Positions 1 through 8,136 of a stretch of DNA of 64,000 nt are shown here, piece by piece (the first letter of the stretch is position 1; every line of letters starts with the position of its first letter). The stretch spans positions 2,728,001 through 2,792,000 of the forward strand of contig CAWHXF010000027.1 of assembly GCA_963833195.1 (NCBI GenBank). The letters run 5' to 3'. Below the pieces are notes generated by a model. The model was not told the DNA's origin. It did not search any database and saw only the letters and a program-made list of their open reading frames with translations. Position numbers and translations under genes: made by a program. The DNA is from Granulosicoccus sp963833195 (lineage in GTDB: Bacteria; Pseudomonadota; Gammaproteobacteria; Granulosicoccales; Granulosicoccaceae).

Positions 1-137
1 AACGGCACCGAGAAAGGACTGTTTCGGGTGTGGTGGGGACGCCGGACAACGCTCACGATGACCGCATGGCCGACGGGGCCCGCGCTGGCGGGTTCGCCCC
101 GGCACCCCTCCCCCTCGACCACCAGAGAGTGCAAGCG

Positions 138-1400
138 ATGCGACACGGCAGCAAGGGCCTGTTCGTCCCCGGTCCCACCAACGTTCCGGAGAGTGTCCGG
201 AAGGCCATCGACGTGCCGATGGAGGATCACCGTGCACCGGACCTGCCCGAGTTCACGCTGCCGCTGTTCGCCGACCTGAAGAAGGTCTTCCGCACCGAGA
301 CGGGCCAGGTGTTCCTGTTCCCGAGCTCGGGCACGGGAGGCTGGGAGGCCGCGATGACGAACACCCTGAGCCCCGGCGACAAGGTGCTCATCTCGCGCTT
401 CGGCCAGTTCTCGCACCTGTGGACGGACCTGTGCGAGCGGCTCGGGCTCGAGGTGGAATGCATCGACTGCGAGTGGGGCACGGGCGTGCCGCTCGAGGCC
501 TACGCCGAGGCGCTCGCCGCCGACACCGACCACCGCATCAAGGCCGTGCTCGCCACGCACAACGAGACCGCCACGGGCGTCACGAGCGACATCGCGGGCG
601 TGCGCGCCGCGCTCGACGCCTCGGGGCACCCGGCGCTGCTCTTCGTGGACGGCGTGAGCTCCATCGCCTGCATCGACTTCCGCATGGACGACTGGGGCGT
701 CGACGTCGCGGTGTCGGGCTCGCAGAAGGGCTTCATGCTGCCCGCCGGGCTCGGCATCGTCTGCGTGAGCCAGAAGGCGCTCGGCATGGCGGAGTCGGCG
801 AAGATGCACCGCTGCTACTTCGACCTGCGCGACATGGTCGCCACCAACGCGCAGGGCTACTTCCCCTACACCCCGCCCATGCCGCTCATCCGGGGCCTGC
901 GCGTGGCGGTGGACCTGCTGCTCGAGGAAGGGCTCGACGACGTGTTCGCGCGTCATCACCGCCATGCCGAAGGCGTGCGCCGCGCCGTGGCCGCGTGGGG
1001 GCTCGAGCTCTGCGCCAAGGAGCCGAAGTGGCATTCGGATACCGTCTCGGCCATCGTGCTGCCCGAGGGCGTCGACGGCGGCGCGCTCATCCGTCACGCG
1101 TACGCGCGCTACGGGTTGTCGCTCGGGGCGGGGCTCTCGAAGGTCGCGGGGCGCGTGTTCCGCATCGGCCACCTCGGCGACGTCAACGAGCTGATGCTGC
1201 TGAGCGCCATCGCGGGCGCCGAGATGGCGATGCGCGACGTGGGCATGGACATCGTGGCCGGCAGCGGCGTCGCGGCCGCGGAGGAGTACTACCGCACGAC
1301 GCCGCGCGCGTCGGACGCACCGGCCGCGGAGGCGACGACGGCCTCCGAGGCCGCGCCGGCGAAGGGCCGCGCGCGCCCGCAGCTGGCCAGCGTCGGCTGA
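138..1400 (+). CDS. sgaA: serine--glyoxylate aminotransferase (class V)
   Basis: Pyridoxal-phosphate class V aminotransferase of 420 residues. The family moves the amino group of serine (or aspartate/alanine) to glyoxylate, giving glycine; in the serine cycle it yields hydroxypyruvate. The N-terminal motif FVPGPTNVP and the cofactor-lysine motif GSQKGFMLPAG (Lys about 197) are clear. An open frame continues upstream to a GTG at 30, but those 36 codons do not look like the family, whose homology begins at MRHGSKGLF, so ATG 138 is chosen. The last 45 residues are a low-complexity Ala/Thr/Glu tail. It heads a run with mtkA, mtkB and glyA, which favours a serine-cycle role over the beta-hydroxyaspartate-cycle enzyme BhcA, since none of that cycle's other genes is here. 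Confidence 0.88.
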   Translation: MRHGSKGLFVPGPTNVPESVRKAIDVPMEDHRAPDLPEFTLPLFADLKKVFRTETGQVFLFPSSGTGGWEAAMTNTLSPGDKVLISRFGQFSHLWTDLCERLGLEVECIDCEWGTGVPLEAYAEALAADTDHRIKAVLATHNETATGVTSDIAGVRAALDASGHPALLFVDGVSSIACIDFRMDDWGVDVAVSGSQKGFMLPAGLGIVCVSQKALGMAESAKMHRCYFDLRDMVATNAQGYFPYTPPMPLIRGLRVAVDLLLEEGLDDVFARHHRHAEGVRRAVAAWGLELCAKEPKWHSDTVSAIVLPEGVDGGALIRHAYARYGLSLGAGLSKVAGRVFRIGHLGDVNELMLLSAIAGAEMAMRDVGMDIVAGSGVAAAEEYYRTTPRASDAPAAEATTASEAAPAKGRARPQLASVG

Positions 1401-1415
1401 GCTCGACGGCCCCGC

Positions 1416-2627
1416 TTGGACGTACACGAGTACCAGGCCAAGGAGCTGCTCGCGGGCTTCGGCGTGCGCGTGCCGCGCGGCGGGCTCGCGTACAGCCCCG
1501 AGCAGGCGGCCTACCGCGCGCGTGAGCTCGGCGGTAGCCGCTGGTACGTCAAGGCGCAGGTGCACGCCGCGGCGCGCGGCGCGGCGGGCGGGGTGGTCGG
1601 CTGCAACAGCGAGAACGAAGTGCACGCGGCCGCCGAACGGCTGTTCGGCAGCCGTCTCGTCACGCCGCGCTCCGGCCCGGCCGGCAAGGGCGTGTACCGC
1701 GTGTACGTGGAGGCCGCCGTGACCGTCGCGCGCGAGCTGTACGTGGGACTGGTGCTGGATCGCAAGGCGGAGCGCGTCGTGGCGCTCGCCTCGGGCGCGG
1801 GCGGGTCGGGGATCGAGGAGATCGCGGCCCGCGAGCCCGGCGCGCTGATACGCAGCACGATAGACCCCGCGGTCGGCATGCCGACCTTCCAGGCGCGCGA
1901 GATCGCGCTTGCGCTCGGCATCGACAAGGCGCACCTGAACGCCATGGTGCGGACCATCCTCGGGGCGTATCAGGCGTTCGAGCGGCTGGACGCGACGCTG
2001 GTCGAGATCGCTCCGCTCGCCGTCGGCGAGGACGGCGAGCTGCACGCGCTCGACGTGCGCATGACGTTCGACGACAACGCGCTGTTCCGGCGCCCCGAGG
2101 TCGCGGAGCTGCGCGACAAGTCGCAGGAGGACGCGCGGCAGACCCATGCGCTCGATCGCGGCCTGACCTACGAGCCCTTCGACGGCGACATCGCCTGCAT
2201 CGTCAACGGTCAGGGGCTCGGCCGCGCCTCGCGCGAGATGATCGAGGCGGCGGGCGGGCGCGTCGCGAGCGTGCTCGACATCGGCGGCGGTGCCGCGCCC
2301 GAGCGCGTCGCGAAGGCGCTGCGTCTCGTGGCGGGCGACGATCGCTTGCGGGCGGTGCTCGTCAACGTGTTCGCGGGCATCAACCGCTGCGACTGGGTGG
2401 CCGCCGGCGTGGTGCAGGCCTGGACGCCGAGCTCCGCAACCGGATCGAGCGTGCCCCTGGTGGCGCGGCTGGCCGGCGCGGGCGCCGAGGAAGGACGACG
2501 CCTGCTCTCGCGCAGCGGCCTGCCCATCATCCGCGCCGCCACGCTCGTGGAGGCCGCCGAGCGCGTGGTGCGTGCGGCCAACGCGGCCCATGCGCCCGTG
2601 GCGACCCGCGCGGAATCGGCGCGATGA
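1416..2627 (+). CDS. mtkA: malate thiokinase beta subunit-like protein, catalytic residues altered
   Basis: ATP-grasp protein of 403 residues in the SucC/MtkA family, whose members join CoA to malate or succinate with ATP. It starts at TTG 1416 with the family N-terminus MDVHEYQAKELL, 15 bases after sgaA. The C-terminal CoA-ligase domain is well kept (NVFAGINRCDWVA). Key ATP-grasp positions differ: the loop normally GARGKAGG reads AARGAAGG (Ala at 53 and 56), and the magnesium-binding Asn of EINPL is Ala (EIAPL, residue 199). Lys46, Glu99, Glu107 and Asp213 equivalents remain. The frame is intact and overlaps mtkB by four bases, so it is not simple decay. Family is certain; malate-CoA ligase activity is doubtful. 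Confidence 0.85.
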   Translation: MDVHEYQAKELLAGFGVRVPRGGLAYSPEQAAYRARELGGSRWYVKAQVHAAARGAAGGVVGCNSENEVHAAAERLFGSRLVTPRSGPAGKGVYRVYVEAAVTVARELYVGLVLDRKAERVVALASGAGGSGIEEIAAREPGALIRSTIDPAVGMPTFQAREIALALGIDKAHLNAMVRTILGAYQAFERLDATLVEIAPLAVGEDGELHALDVRMTFDDNALFRRPEVAELRDKSQEDARQTHALDRGLTYEPFDGDIACIVNGQGLGRASREMIEAAGGRVASVLDIGGGAAPERVAKALRLVAGDDRLRAVLVNVFAGINRCDWVAAGVVQAWTPSSATGSSVPLVARLAGAGAEEGRRLLSRSGLPIIRAATLVEAAERVVRAANAAHAPVATRAESAR

Positions 2628-3511
2628 GCGTGCTGGTCGACGCCGACACGAAGGTGATCGTGCAGGGCCTCACCGGACGCTTCGGCACGCACCACGCCGC
2701 GCTGATGATGGACTACGGCACGCGCATCGTCGGCGGCGTCACGCCGGGCCGGGGCGGAGCGCGCGTGCACGGCCTGCCCGTGTACGACACCGTGAAGGAG
2801 GCGGTCGCGGCCACGGGCGCGACGGCGAGCGTGATCGTCGTGCCGCCCCCCTTCGCGGCGGACGCGATCATGGAGGCCGCGGACGGCCGTATCCGGCTCG
2901 CGGTCGCCATCACCGACGGCATCCCGGCCCAGGACATGATCCGCGTGAAGCGCTACATGCGCCGCTACCGCAGCGATCGCAGCATGCGGTTGCTGGGCCC
3001 GAATTCGGCCGGCATCATCGGTCCGCGCACGGCGGACGCCGGTACCCTGCTCGGCGTGCTGCCGACCGACGTGCACCCGCCCGGTACCGTCGGCATCGTG
3101 AGCCGTTCGGGCACCCTCGCCTACGAGGCCGCCGCGCAGCTCGCGGCACTCGGGCTCGGCATCTCGACGAGCGTCGGCATCGGTGGCGGCCCGATCAGCG
3201 GCAGCGCGTTCCTGGATCTGCTGCCGCTGTTCGAGGCGGACCCCGACACGCGCGTCGTGCTGCTGATCGACGAGTCCGGCAGCGCGCACGAGGCCGAGAT
3301 CGCCGAGCTGATCGGCGAGGCCATGAGCAAGCCGGTGGTGGCGCTCATGGGCTCGCACGGCGCGCGTCGTTCGGGCCCCGCCGGCAGCCTCATGGCGATC
3401 GCCGGCGAGCCCGTGCGCGACATGCGCGAGCTGCTCGGCGCGGCCGGCGCGACGCTCGTGCCCGACGCCGCATCGATCGGCGCGACCGTCGCCGACGTGC
3501 TCGACGCTTGA
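2624..3511 (+). CDS. mtkB: malate thiokinase alpha subunit-like protein lacking the phosphohistidine
   Basis: SucD/MtkB family protein of 295 residues, normally the CoA-binding subunit that carries the phosphohistidine intermediate. Rossmann CoA-binding part (VQGLTGRFGTHHA, VGGVTPGRGG, VPPPFAADAIMEAA) and IVSRSGTLAYEAA are typical. The active-site loop, usually RRMGHAGAI, reads RRSGPAGSL, so the phosphorylated His is Pro at residue 252. GPNCAG reads GPNSAG (Ser128), and the second phosphate-site motif GEIGG reads DESGS. The nearest His is residue 245, out of register. The ATG overlaps the mtkA stop (ATGA), so the two are translated together. The substitutions in both partners point to a non-enzymatic or changed function. 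Confidence 0.85.
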   Translation: MSVLVDADTKVIVQGLTGRFGTHHAALMMDYGTRIVGGVTPGRGGARVHGLPVYDTVKEAVAATGATASVIVVPPPFAADAIMEAADGRIRLAVAITDGIPAQDMIRVKRYMRRYRSDRSMRLLGPNSAGIIGPRTADAGTLLGVLPTDVHPPGTVGIVSRSGTLAYEAAAQLAALGLGISTSVGIGGGPISGSAFLDLLPLFEADPDTRVVLLIDESGSAHEAEIAELIGEAMSKPVVALMGSHGARRSGPAGSLMAIAGEPVRDMRELLGAAGATLVPDAASIGATVADVLDA

Positions 3512-3549
3512 CCCCCTTTTCCCCCAACCCCCCGACGGAGACACGAACG

Positions 3550-4872
3550 ATGGCACCCAGCACCGCACTGAAGGCCGACCCGCGCGAACGCTTCGAGCAC
3601 GAAAGCGCCTTCTTCACCGGCGACCTGCGCGATGCGGACCCCGCCATCCAGGACGCCATCGACTCGGAGCTCGGGCGCCAGCGCCACGAGATCGAGCTGA
3701 TCGCCTCGGAGAACATCGTCAGCCGCGCCGTCATGCAGGCCCAAGGCTCGGTGATGACCAACAAGTACGCCGAAGGCTATCCCGGCAAGCGCTACTACGG
3801 CGGCTGCGAGCACGTCGACACCGCGGAAGAGCTCGCCATCGAGCGCGCCCGCGCGCTCTACGACTGCGCTTACGCCAACGTGCAGCCGCACTCCGGCGCC
3901 CAGGCCAACCAGGCGGTGTTCCTGGCTCTCCTGCAGCCCGGCGACAAGTTCATGGGCATGGACCTCGCCGCCGGCGGCCACCTCACGCACGGCTCCCCGG
4001 TGAACCTGTCGGGCAAGTGGTTCGACGCGGTGACCTACAACGTCGATCGAGAGACCCACCGCATCGACTACGACGCCCTGGCCGAGACCATCCGGCAGGA
4101 GAAGCCGAAGCTCGTCATCGCGGGCGGGTCCGCCTATCCGCGCATCATCGACTTCGCCAGGTTCCGCGCCGCCTGCGACGAGGTGGGTGCCTGGTTCATG
4201 GTCGACATGGCGCACTTCTCCGGGCTCGTGGCGGGCGGGGTGCACCCGAACCCGCTCGATCACGCGCACGTCGTGACCACCACCACGCACAAGACGCTGC
4301 GCGGACCCAGAGGCGGCATGATCCTGTCGCGCGACGAGGCCCTCGGCAAGAAGTTCAACTCGGCGGTGTTCCCGGGGCTGCAGGGCGGGCCCCTGATGCA
4401 CGTGATCGCGGCCAAGGCGGTGGCCTTCGGCGAGGCGCTGAGCCCGGACTTCAAGCGCTACGCGCAGCAGGTGATCGACAACGCGCAAGCGCTGGCGAAG
4501 GTGCTGGTGGACGGCGGGCTCGGGGTGGTGTCCGGCGGTACCGACACGCACGTGGTGCTGGTGGACCTGCAGGGCAAGGGCGTGACGGGCAAGGCGACGG
4601 AGGCTGCGCTCGGGCGCGCCGGGATCACGTGCAACAAGAACGCGGTGCCCTACGACCCGGCGAGTCCGTTCGTGACCTCGGGGGTGCGGCTGGGGACGCC
4701 CGCGGCGACGACGCGCGGGTTCGGCACCGAGGAGTTCGAGGAGGTGGGCAGGCTGATCTGCCGTGTGGTGGACGCGCTGGCCGAAGGCGGCGAGGAGGGC
4801 GCGGGGGACGTGGAGCGGGCGGTCAAGGAGCAGGTGCGCGCGCTGACGGATCGCTTCCCGATCTACGCCTGA
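3550..4872 (+). CDS. glyA: serine hydroxymethyltransferase
   Basis: Fold-type I PLP enzyme of 440 residues interconverting serine plus tetrahydrofolate with glycine plus methylene-tetrahydrofolate. All SHMT blocks are present: IELIASENIVS, TNKYAEGYPGKRYYGG, MDMAHFSGLVAGG and the lysine motif TTTTHKTLRGPRGG (Lys about 248). The N-terminus is about 20 residues longer than that of E. coli GlyA. It lies 38 bases after mtkB on the same strand, with a GGAGA ribosome-binding site before ATG 3550. With SgaA it would link glycine made from glyoxylate to C1-folate. This may be a dedicated copy; whether a housekeeping glyA exists elsewhere cannot be seen. Confidence 0.96.
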   Translation: MAPSTALKADPRERFEHESAFFTGDLRDADPAIQDAIDSELGRQRHEIELIASENIVSRAVMQAQGSVMTNKYAEGYPGKRYYGGCEHVDTAEELAIERARALYDCAYANVQPHSGAQANQAVFLALLQPGDKFMGMDLAAGGHLTHGSPVNLSGKWFDAVTYNVDRETHRIDYDALAETIRQEKPKLVIAGGSAYPRIIDFARFRAACDEVGAWFMVDMAHFSGLVAGGVHPNPLDHAHVVTTTTHKTLRGPRGGMILSRDEALGKKFNSAVFPGLQGGPLMHVIAAKAVAFGEALSPDFKRYAQQVIDNAQALAKVLVDGGLGVVSGGTDTHVVLVDLQGKGVTGKATEAALGRAGITCNKNAVPYDPASPFVTSGVRLGTPAATTRGFGTEEFEEVGRLICRVVDALAEGGEEGAGDVERAVKEQVRALTDRFPIYA

Positions 4873-4887
4873 CCGAACGGCGACTCG

Positions 4888-5457
4888 TCAGCCGAACAAC
4901 CCGGCGAGATCGACGAGGGCGTCCGGCAAGGCGGCGGGGGCGAGCGGGCCGAGGGAATCGAGCTCGTCCCGCCGCCGGTACTCGCCCCGGTCGAGATCCC
5001 CGTACACCGTCAGTCGCTTTCCGGTCACGTCGATCAACCACACCTCGGGCACGTCGTACCTCGCGTAGGTCGGGAGCTTCACGTCGCGATCGTGCGCGAG
5101 AGACGAGTCCGCGACCTCGACCGCCAGCAGGACGTCGGGTGCCCGAGGATGGGCGTCGGCGTAGAAGTTCGCTCGCCGACGCAACAGGGCGATATCCGGC
5201 TCCGGCGCGGAGAGGTCGCCGAGCACGATCGGACCCTGCACGCGCACGATGGCGCGACGTCCCAGCGCGAACACGAACGCCTCGGTGAGCAGGTCGACGA
5301 TGCTCTGATGGTCCGGTCCGATCGGTGCCATGTCGAACAGCTCTCCCTCGATCAGCTCGACGCGTGTTCCGTCCTCGAACACGCCGGCACCGACCATGCG
5401 CTCGTACTCCGCCACGGACAACGCGTGCCTGCGAACGGGATGGGGAACGGCGTTCAT
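4888..5457 (-). CDS. Uma2 family protein (DUF820, PD-(D/E)XK nuclease fold)
   Basis: Protein of 189 residues with the DUF820/Uma2 pattern: a start like LSVAEYERM, then VELIEGELFDMAP, PEPDIALLR, and a restriction-nuclease-like core with Glu/Asp in VLLAVEVADSSLAHDRDVKLPTYA followed by VPEVWLIDV. The family has the PD-(D/E)XK fold, but cellular roles are mostly unknown. ATG 5457 gives the family N-terminus; the frame runs further upstream without family sequence. It faces glyA (stops 15 bases apart) and follows tdk on the same strand. Nothing shows an associated toxin-antitoxin or mobile element. Confidence 0.85.
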   Translation of the reverse strand: MNAVPHPVRRHALSVAEYERMVGAGVFEDGTRVELIEGELFDMAPIGPDHQSIVDLLTEAFVFALGRRAIVRVQGPIVLGDLSAPEPDIALLRRRANFYADAHPRAPDVLLAVEVADSSLAHDRDVKLPTYARYDVPEVWLIDVTGKRLTVYGDLDRGEYRRRDELDSLGPLAPAALPDALVDLAGLFG

Positions 5458-5503
5458 CGTTGGGTCTTCGGCGCACGGCATGACGATGGCGTGGCCAAGC
5501 CTA

Positions 5504-6136
5504 TCAGGTCGACGGATTGCCTCGACCGCGCAGTGGCCGGGTGCCGGCGCTCCCGGATCGATGCGAGTCCATCGCCTCCCGGTAGTGCCTGCGACACCTG
5601 GATTCGTAGCGCGCATCCCCGATCTGCACCTGCTCGCCCGCCCGCATCGGTCGACCCGCTTCGTCGTAGCGCACGTTCATCGTGGCCTTGCGTCCGCAGA
5701 AGCACACGGTCTTCAGCTCCTCGAGCTTGTCGGCGATGGCGAGCAGCCGCCCCGAGCCCGGGAAGGGCTCGCCGAGGAAGTCCGTGCGCAGGCCGAAGCA
5801 CAGCACGGGCACGTGCAGCTCGTCCACGACGCGCGCCAGCTCGTCGACCTGGTCGGCGGCCAGGAACTGGGCCTCGTCGATCAGCACGCAGGCGAGCGGG
5901 CCGCGCGCCATGCGCTCGCCGATCAGCGTCCGGAAGCGCGTGGTCTCGTCGAAGAGCTTCGCACGAGTCTCGAGGCCGATGCGCGAGCGCACCACGCCGC
6001 TGCCGAAGCGATCGTCGATGGCGGCCGTGAAGATCTCGACCTCCATGCCGCGCTCGCGGTAGTTGTAGGCCGACTGCAGGAGGGTGGTGGACTTGCCGGC
6101 GTTCATCGCCGAGTAGTAGAAGTACAGCTGGGCCAC
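5504..6136 (-). CDS. tdk: thymidine kinase (type II)
   Basis: Thymidine kinase of 210 residues that phosphorylates thymidine with ATP in pyrimidine salvage. The P-loop is MNAGKSTTLL near residue 11, the Walker B/catalytic segment is LIDEAQFL, and the thymidine-binding lasso is built round CFCGRKATMNVRY. Zinc ligands are expected from CFC and CRRHY. The C-terminus carries about 20 extra basic residues of low conservation. It lies downstream of the nucleotidyltransferase gene with a 94-base gap and may have its own promoter. Confidence 0.95.
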   Translation of the reverse strand: MAQLYFYYSAMNAGKSTTLLQSAYNYRERGMEVEIFTAAIDDRFGSGVVRSRIGLETRAKLFDETTRFRTLIGERMARGPLACVLIDEAQFLAADQVDELARVVDELHVPVLCFGLRTDFLGEPFPGSGRLLAIADKLEELKTVCFCGRKATMNVRYDEAGRPMRAGEQVQIGDARYESRCRRHYREAMDSHRSGSAGTRPLRGRGNPST

Positions 6137-6230
6137 GGCCGGCGCGTCGGTTCGGGGGTGCGACGGAGCATAGGACCCATCGAACGACCGGGCGCGCGGC
6201 CCGGCCCCGGAACGCGGCCGCGACCGGCGC

Positions 6231-6983
6231 TCAGGCGGTGCCCGGCGTCCACTCCTCGGGCGTCCCCTGCAGCAGCCCCCGGCAGCGCCCGCCGTCGGCC
6301 AGCCACGCGTTCAACGCGGACTGCACCTCGCGCTCGCCGCGCGCGGAGGCTTCGGTGCGCCGCACGCGCGGGACGATGGCCGGCGGCAGCGCGAACACGA
6401 GGTTGCCCGCGACCTCGCTCGGCGCGGTACCGGGCGCGGGCTTCTCGACGATCTCCAGCACCTGGCCCGCTTCGCCTTCGTTCGCGGGCACCGTGCCGGC
6501 GAAGCGCGCGCTCGAACGGGCCGCCGCACCGCCTTCGGCCAGGCGCTTCAGGCTGACCGAGGCGCCGGCGTCGTGCGCGGCATCGAAGGCGAGGAACTCC
6601 TCGAAGAAGTCCGCGTGCACCAGATAGTCGGTCGCGGCCAGCAGGAAGCGTTCGGTCAGGAAGTCCGGGCGCGCGTCGGCGACGCGCTCCAGCGCATCGG
6701 CGGTGCCCGAAAGCACGGGTTGTCGCACGCACGAGATGGATGCGTCGCCGCGCGTCGCGACCCAATCGTCCACGGCGTCCGCGAGGTGTCCGGTCACGAG
6801 CGCGATCCCCTCGATGCCCGCGCGCCGCAGGCCATCGACCAGGTGATCGAGCGTGGGTCGGCCGCGCCAGGGCAGCAGCGGCTTAGGCACGGCATCGGTG
6901 TGCGGGCGCAGGCGGCTGCCGCGGCCGGCGGCCAGCAGGACCGCGCGCCGGATGCGCGCACGCCGCGGCCGCGACGGACTCAC
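6231..6983 (-). CDS. sugar-phosphate nucleotidyltransferase
   Basis: Nucleotidyltransferase of 250 residues that makes NDP-sugars from sugar-1-phosphate and NTP. The nucleotide-binding signature AVLLAAGRGSRLRP, the following PKPLLPW and the metal-binding ATDYLVHADFF mark the family. GTG 6983 is chosen because it overlaps the stop of the upstream kinase by four bases (GTGA) and leaves the signature near residue 14. Coupling to a galactokinase-type kinase suggests a salvage route: free sugar to sugar-1-phosphate to NDP-sugar. The sugar and base specificity cannot be read from sequence. Confidence 0.82.
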   Translation of the reverse strand: MSPSRPRRARIRRAVLLAAGRGSRLRPHTDAVPKPLLPWRGRPTLDHLVDGLRRAGIEGIALVTGHLADAVDDWVATRGDASISCVRQPVLSGTADALERVADARPDFLTERFLLAATDYLVHADFFEEFLAFDAAHDAGASVSLKRLAEGGAAARSSARFAGTVPANEGEAGQVLEIVEKPAPGTAPSEVAGNLVFALPPAIVPRVRRTEASARGEREVQSALNAWLADGGRCRGLLQGTPEEWTPGTA

Positions 6984-8095
6984 GCCGATGCCTCGATGCG
7001 CAGCGAACCGCCCTCGCCCGCCTCGAAGGTGCGGGCGAGACCGCGCATGTCCGGGTAGCGCCCGGTGTAGGCCGACAGCACCCGTGCTCCGATTTCCCGC
7101 ACGCGCGCCGCATCCACGAGCATCACGAGACACCCCCCGTAGCCACCGCCCGAGAAGCGGCTGCCGAGCACGCCGGGCGTCGCGAGCGCGATCTCCTGCA
7201 ACGCCACCAGCCACTCGCTGCCCGACTCGTACAGCTCGATGGAGCTGGCGCAGGATTCGTTCATGAGCGCGCCGAAGCCCGCCACGTCACCGTCCCGCCA
7301 CGCGAGCGCGCCTCGCTCCACCCGATCCACCTCGGTGTACACGTGCAGGGCGCGACGCGCGAGCGGGTCGGGCAGCTCGGACACGGCGCGTCGCGACGCC
7401 CGCGGCACGTCGCACAACCGGACGGCACCGGCGTGCAGCCTGCCGGCCGCCTCGGCGCATTCGGCCACGCGGGTGTTGAAGCCCGAACCGACGAGCTCGC
7501 GCCGGACCCCGGAGAAGCACAGCAGCCAGCGCACGTCGCGCGCCGCCGGCGGGTCCGGCACGTGGGTGGCGGACACTTGATCCATGTCCAGCACCGCGAT
7601 GGTGCCGGCGCGGCCGTGCACGATCGATAGCTGGTCCTGCAGCCCGTTCGTGAGCCCGAGGTGTTCGTGTTCGACCTCGCGCACGATGTCCACGAGCTCG
7701 GCGGGCGCCAGCTCCAGGTCGTTGGCGTGCGCGAGCGCCGCGGTGACGGCGAGCAGGAACGAGGCCGACGAGCTCAGGCCCGCCGCGATCATCGAGCCCG
7801 AGACCGAGCCGTCGATGCCGACGAGCGGACCGTGGCGCGCCTCCAGCACGCCGGCGGCGGCCGAGGCGTAGCGCGCCCAGCGCGGCGCATCGGCCACCTC
7901 CCCGAGCGCCATCTCCAGCGTCTCGTCGCCCTCGGGGAAGCTCGCCCGCAGGCGCAGGACGCGCTGGGCGTTCGCCGACGCGTCGAGCTCCGTGCACGCG
8001 GCGAGCGTGCGGGCCAGCACCGCCCCGCCCTGGTGGTCGACGTGCGCGCCGAGCGGGTTGAAGCGGTAGGGGGCCGTGGTGCGGAAGCGATGCAT
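6980..8095 (-). CDS. GHMP kinase related to galactokinase
   Basis: GHMP-family small-molecule kinase of 371 residues. The sugar-binding signature at residue about 10 reads FNPLGAHVDHQGG, close to the galactokinase form NxxGEHTDYxxG but with Ala where galactokinases have Glu. The ATP-binding motif is GLSSSASFL, the catalytic Asp region is NGLQDQLSIVHGRAG, and the C-terminal glycine motif is SGGGYGGCLVM. It overlaps the nucleotidyltransferase gene by four bases. The Glu-to-Ala change in the signature and the partner gene suggest a galactose-like sugar other than galactose, for example an arabinose, fucose or uronate derivative; this is inference. Confidence 0.85.
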   Translation of the reverse strand: MHRFRTTAPYRFNPLGAHVDHQGGAVLARTLAACTELDASANAQRVLRLRASFPEGDETLEMALGEVADAPRWARYASAAAGVLEARHGPLVGIDGSVSGSMIAAGLSSSASFLLAVTAALAHANDLELAPAELVDIVREVEHEHLGLTNGLQDQLSIVHGRAGTIAVLDMDQVSATHVPDPPAARDVRWLLCFSGVRRELVGSGFNTRVAECAEAAGRLHAGAVRLCDVPRASRRAVSELPDPLARRALHVYTEVDRVERGALAWRDGDVAGFGALMNESCASSIELYESGSEWLVALQEIALATPGVLGSRFSGGGYGGCLVMLVDAARVREIGARVLSAYTGRYPDMRGLARTFEAGEGGSLRIEASA

Positions 8096-8136
8096 CGGTG
8101 CGCAAAATAGCACCGACGCACGCTCGCCGCGGCGCT

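Noticed and set aside
30..137. A longer start for the aminotransferase at GTG 30
   Set aside because: The extra residues are not family-like, although an AAAGGA site lies before it.
138..1400. Reading SgaA as the aspartate-glyoxylate aminotransferase BhcA of the beta-hydroxyaspartate cycle
   Set aside because: No BhcB, BhcC or BhcD genes follow; the neighbours are mtkAB and glyA.
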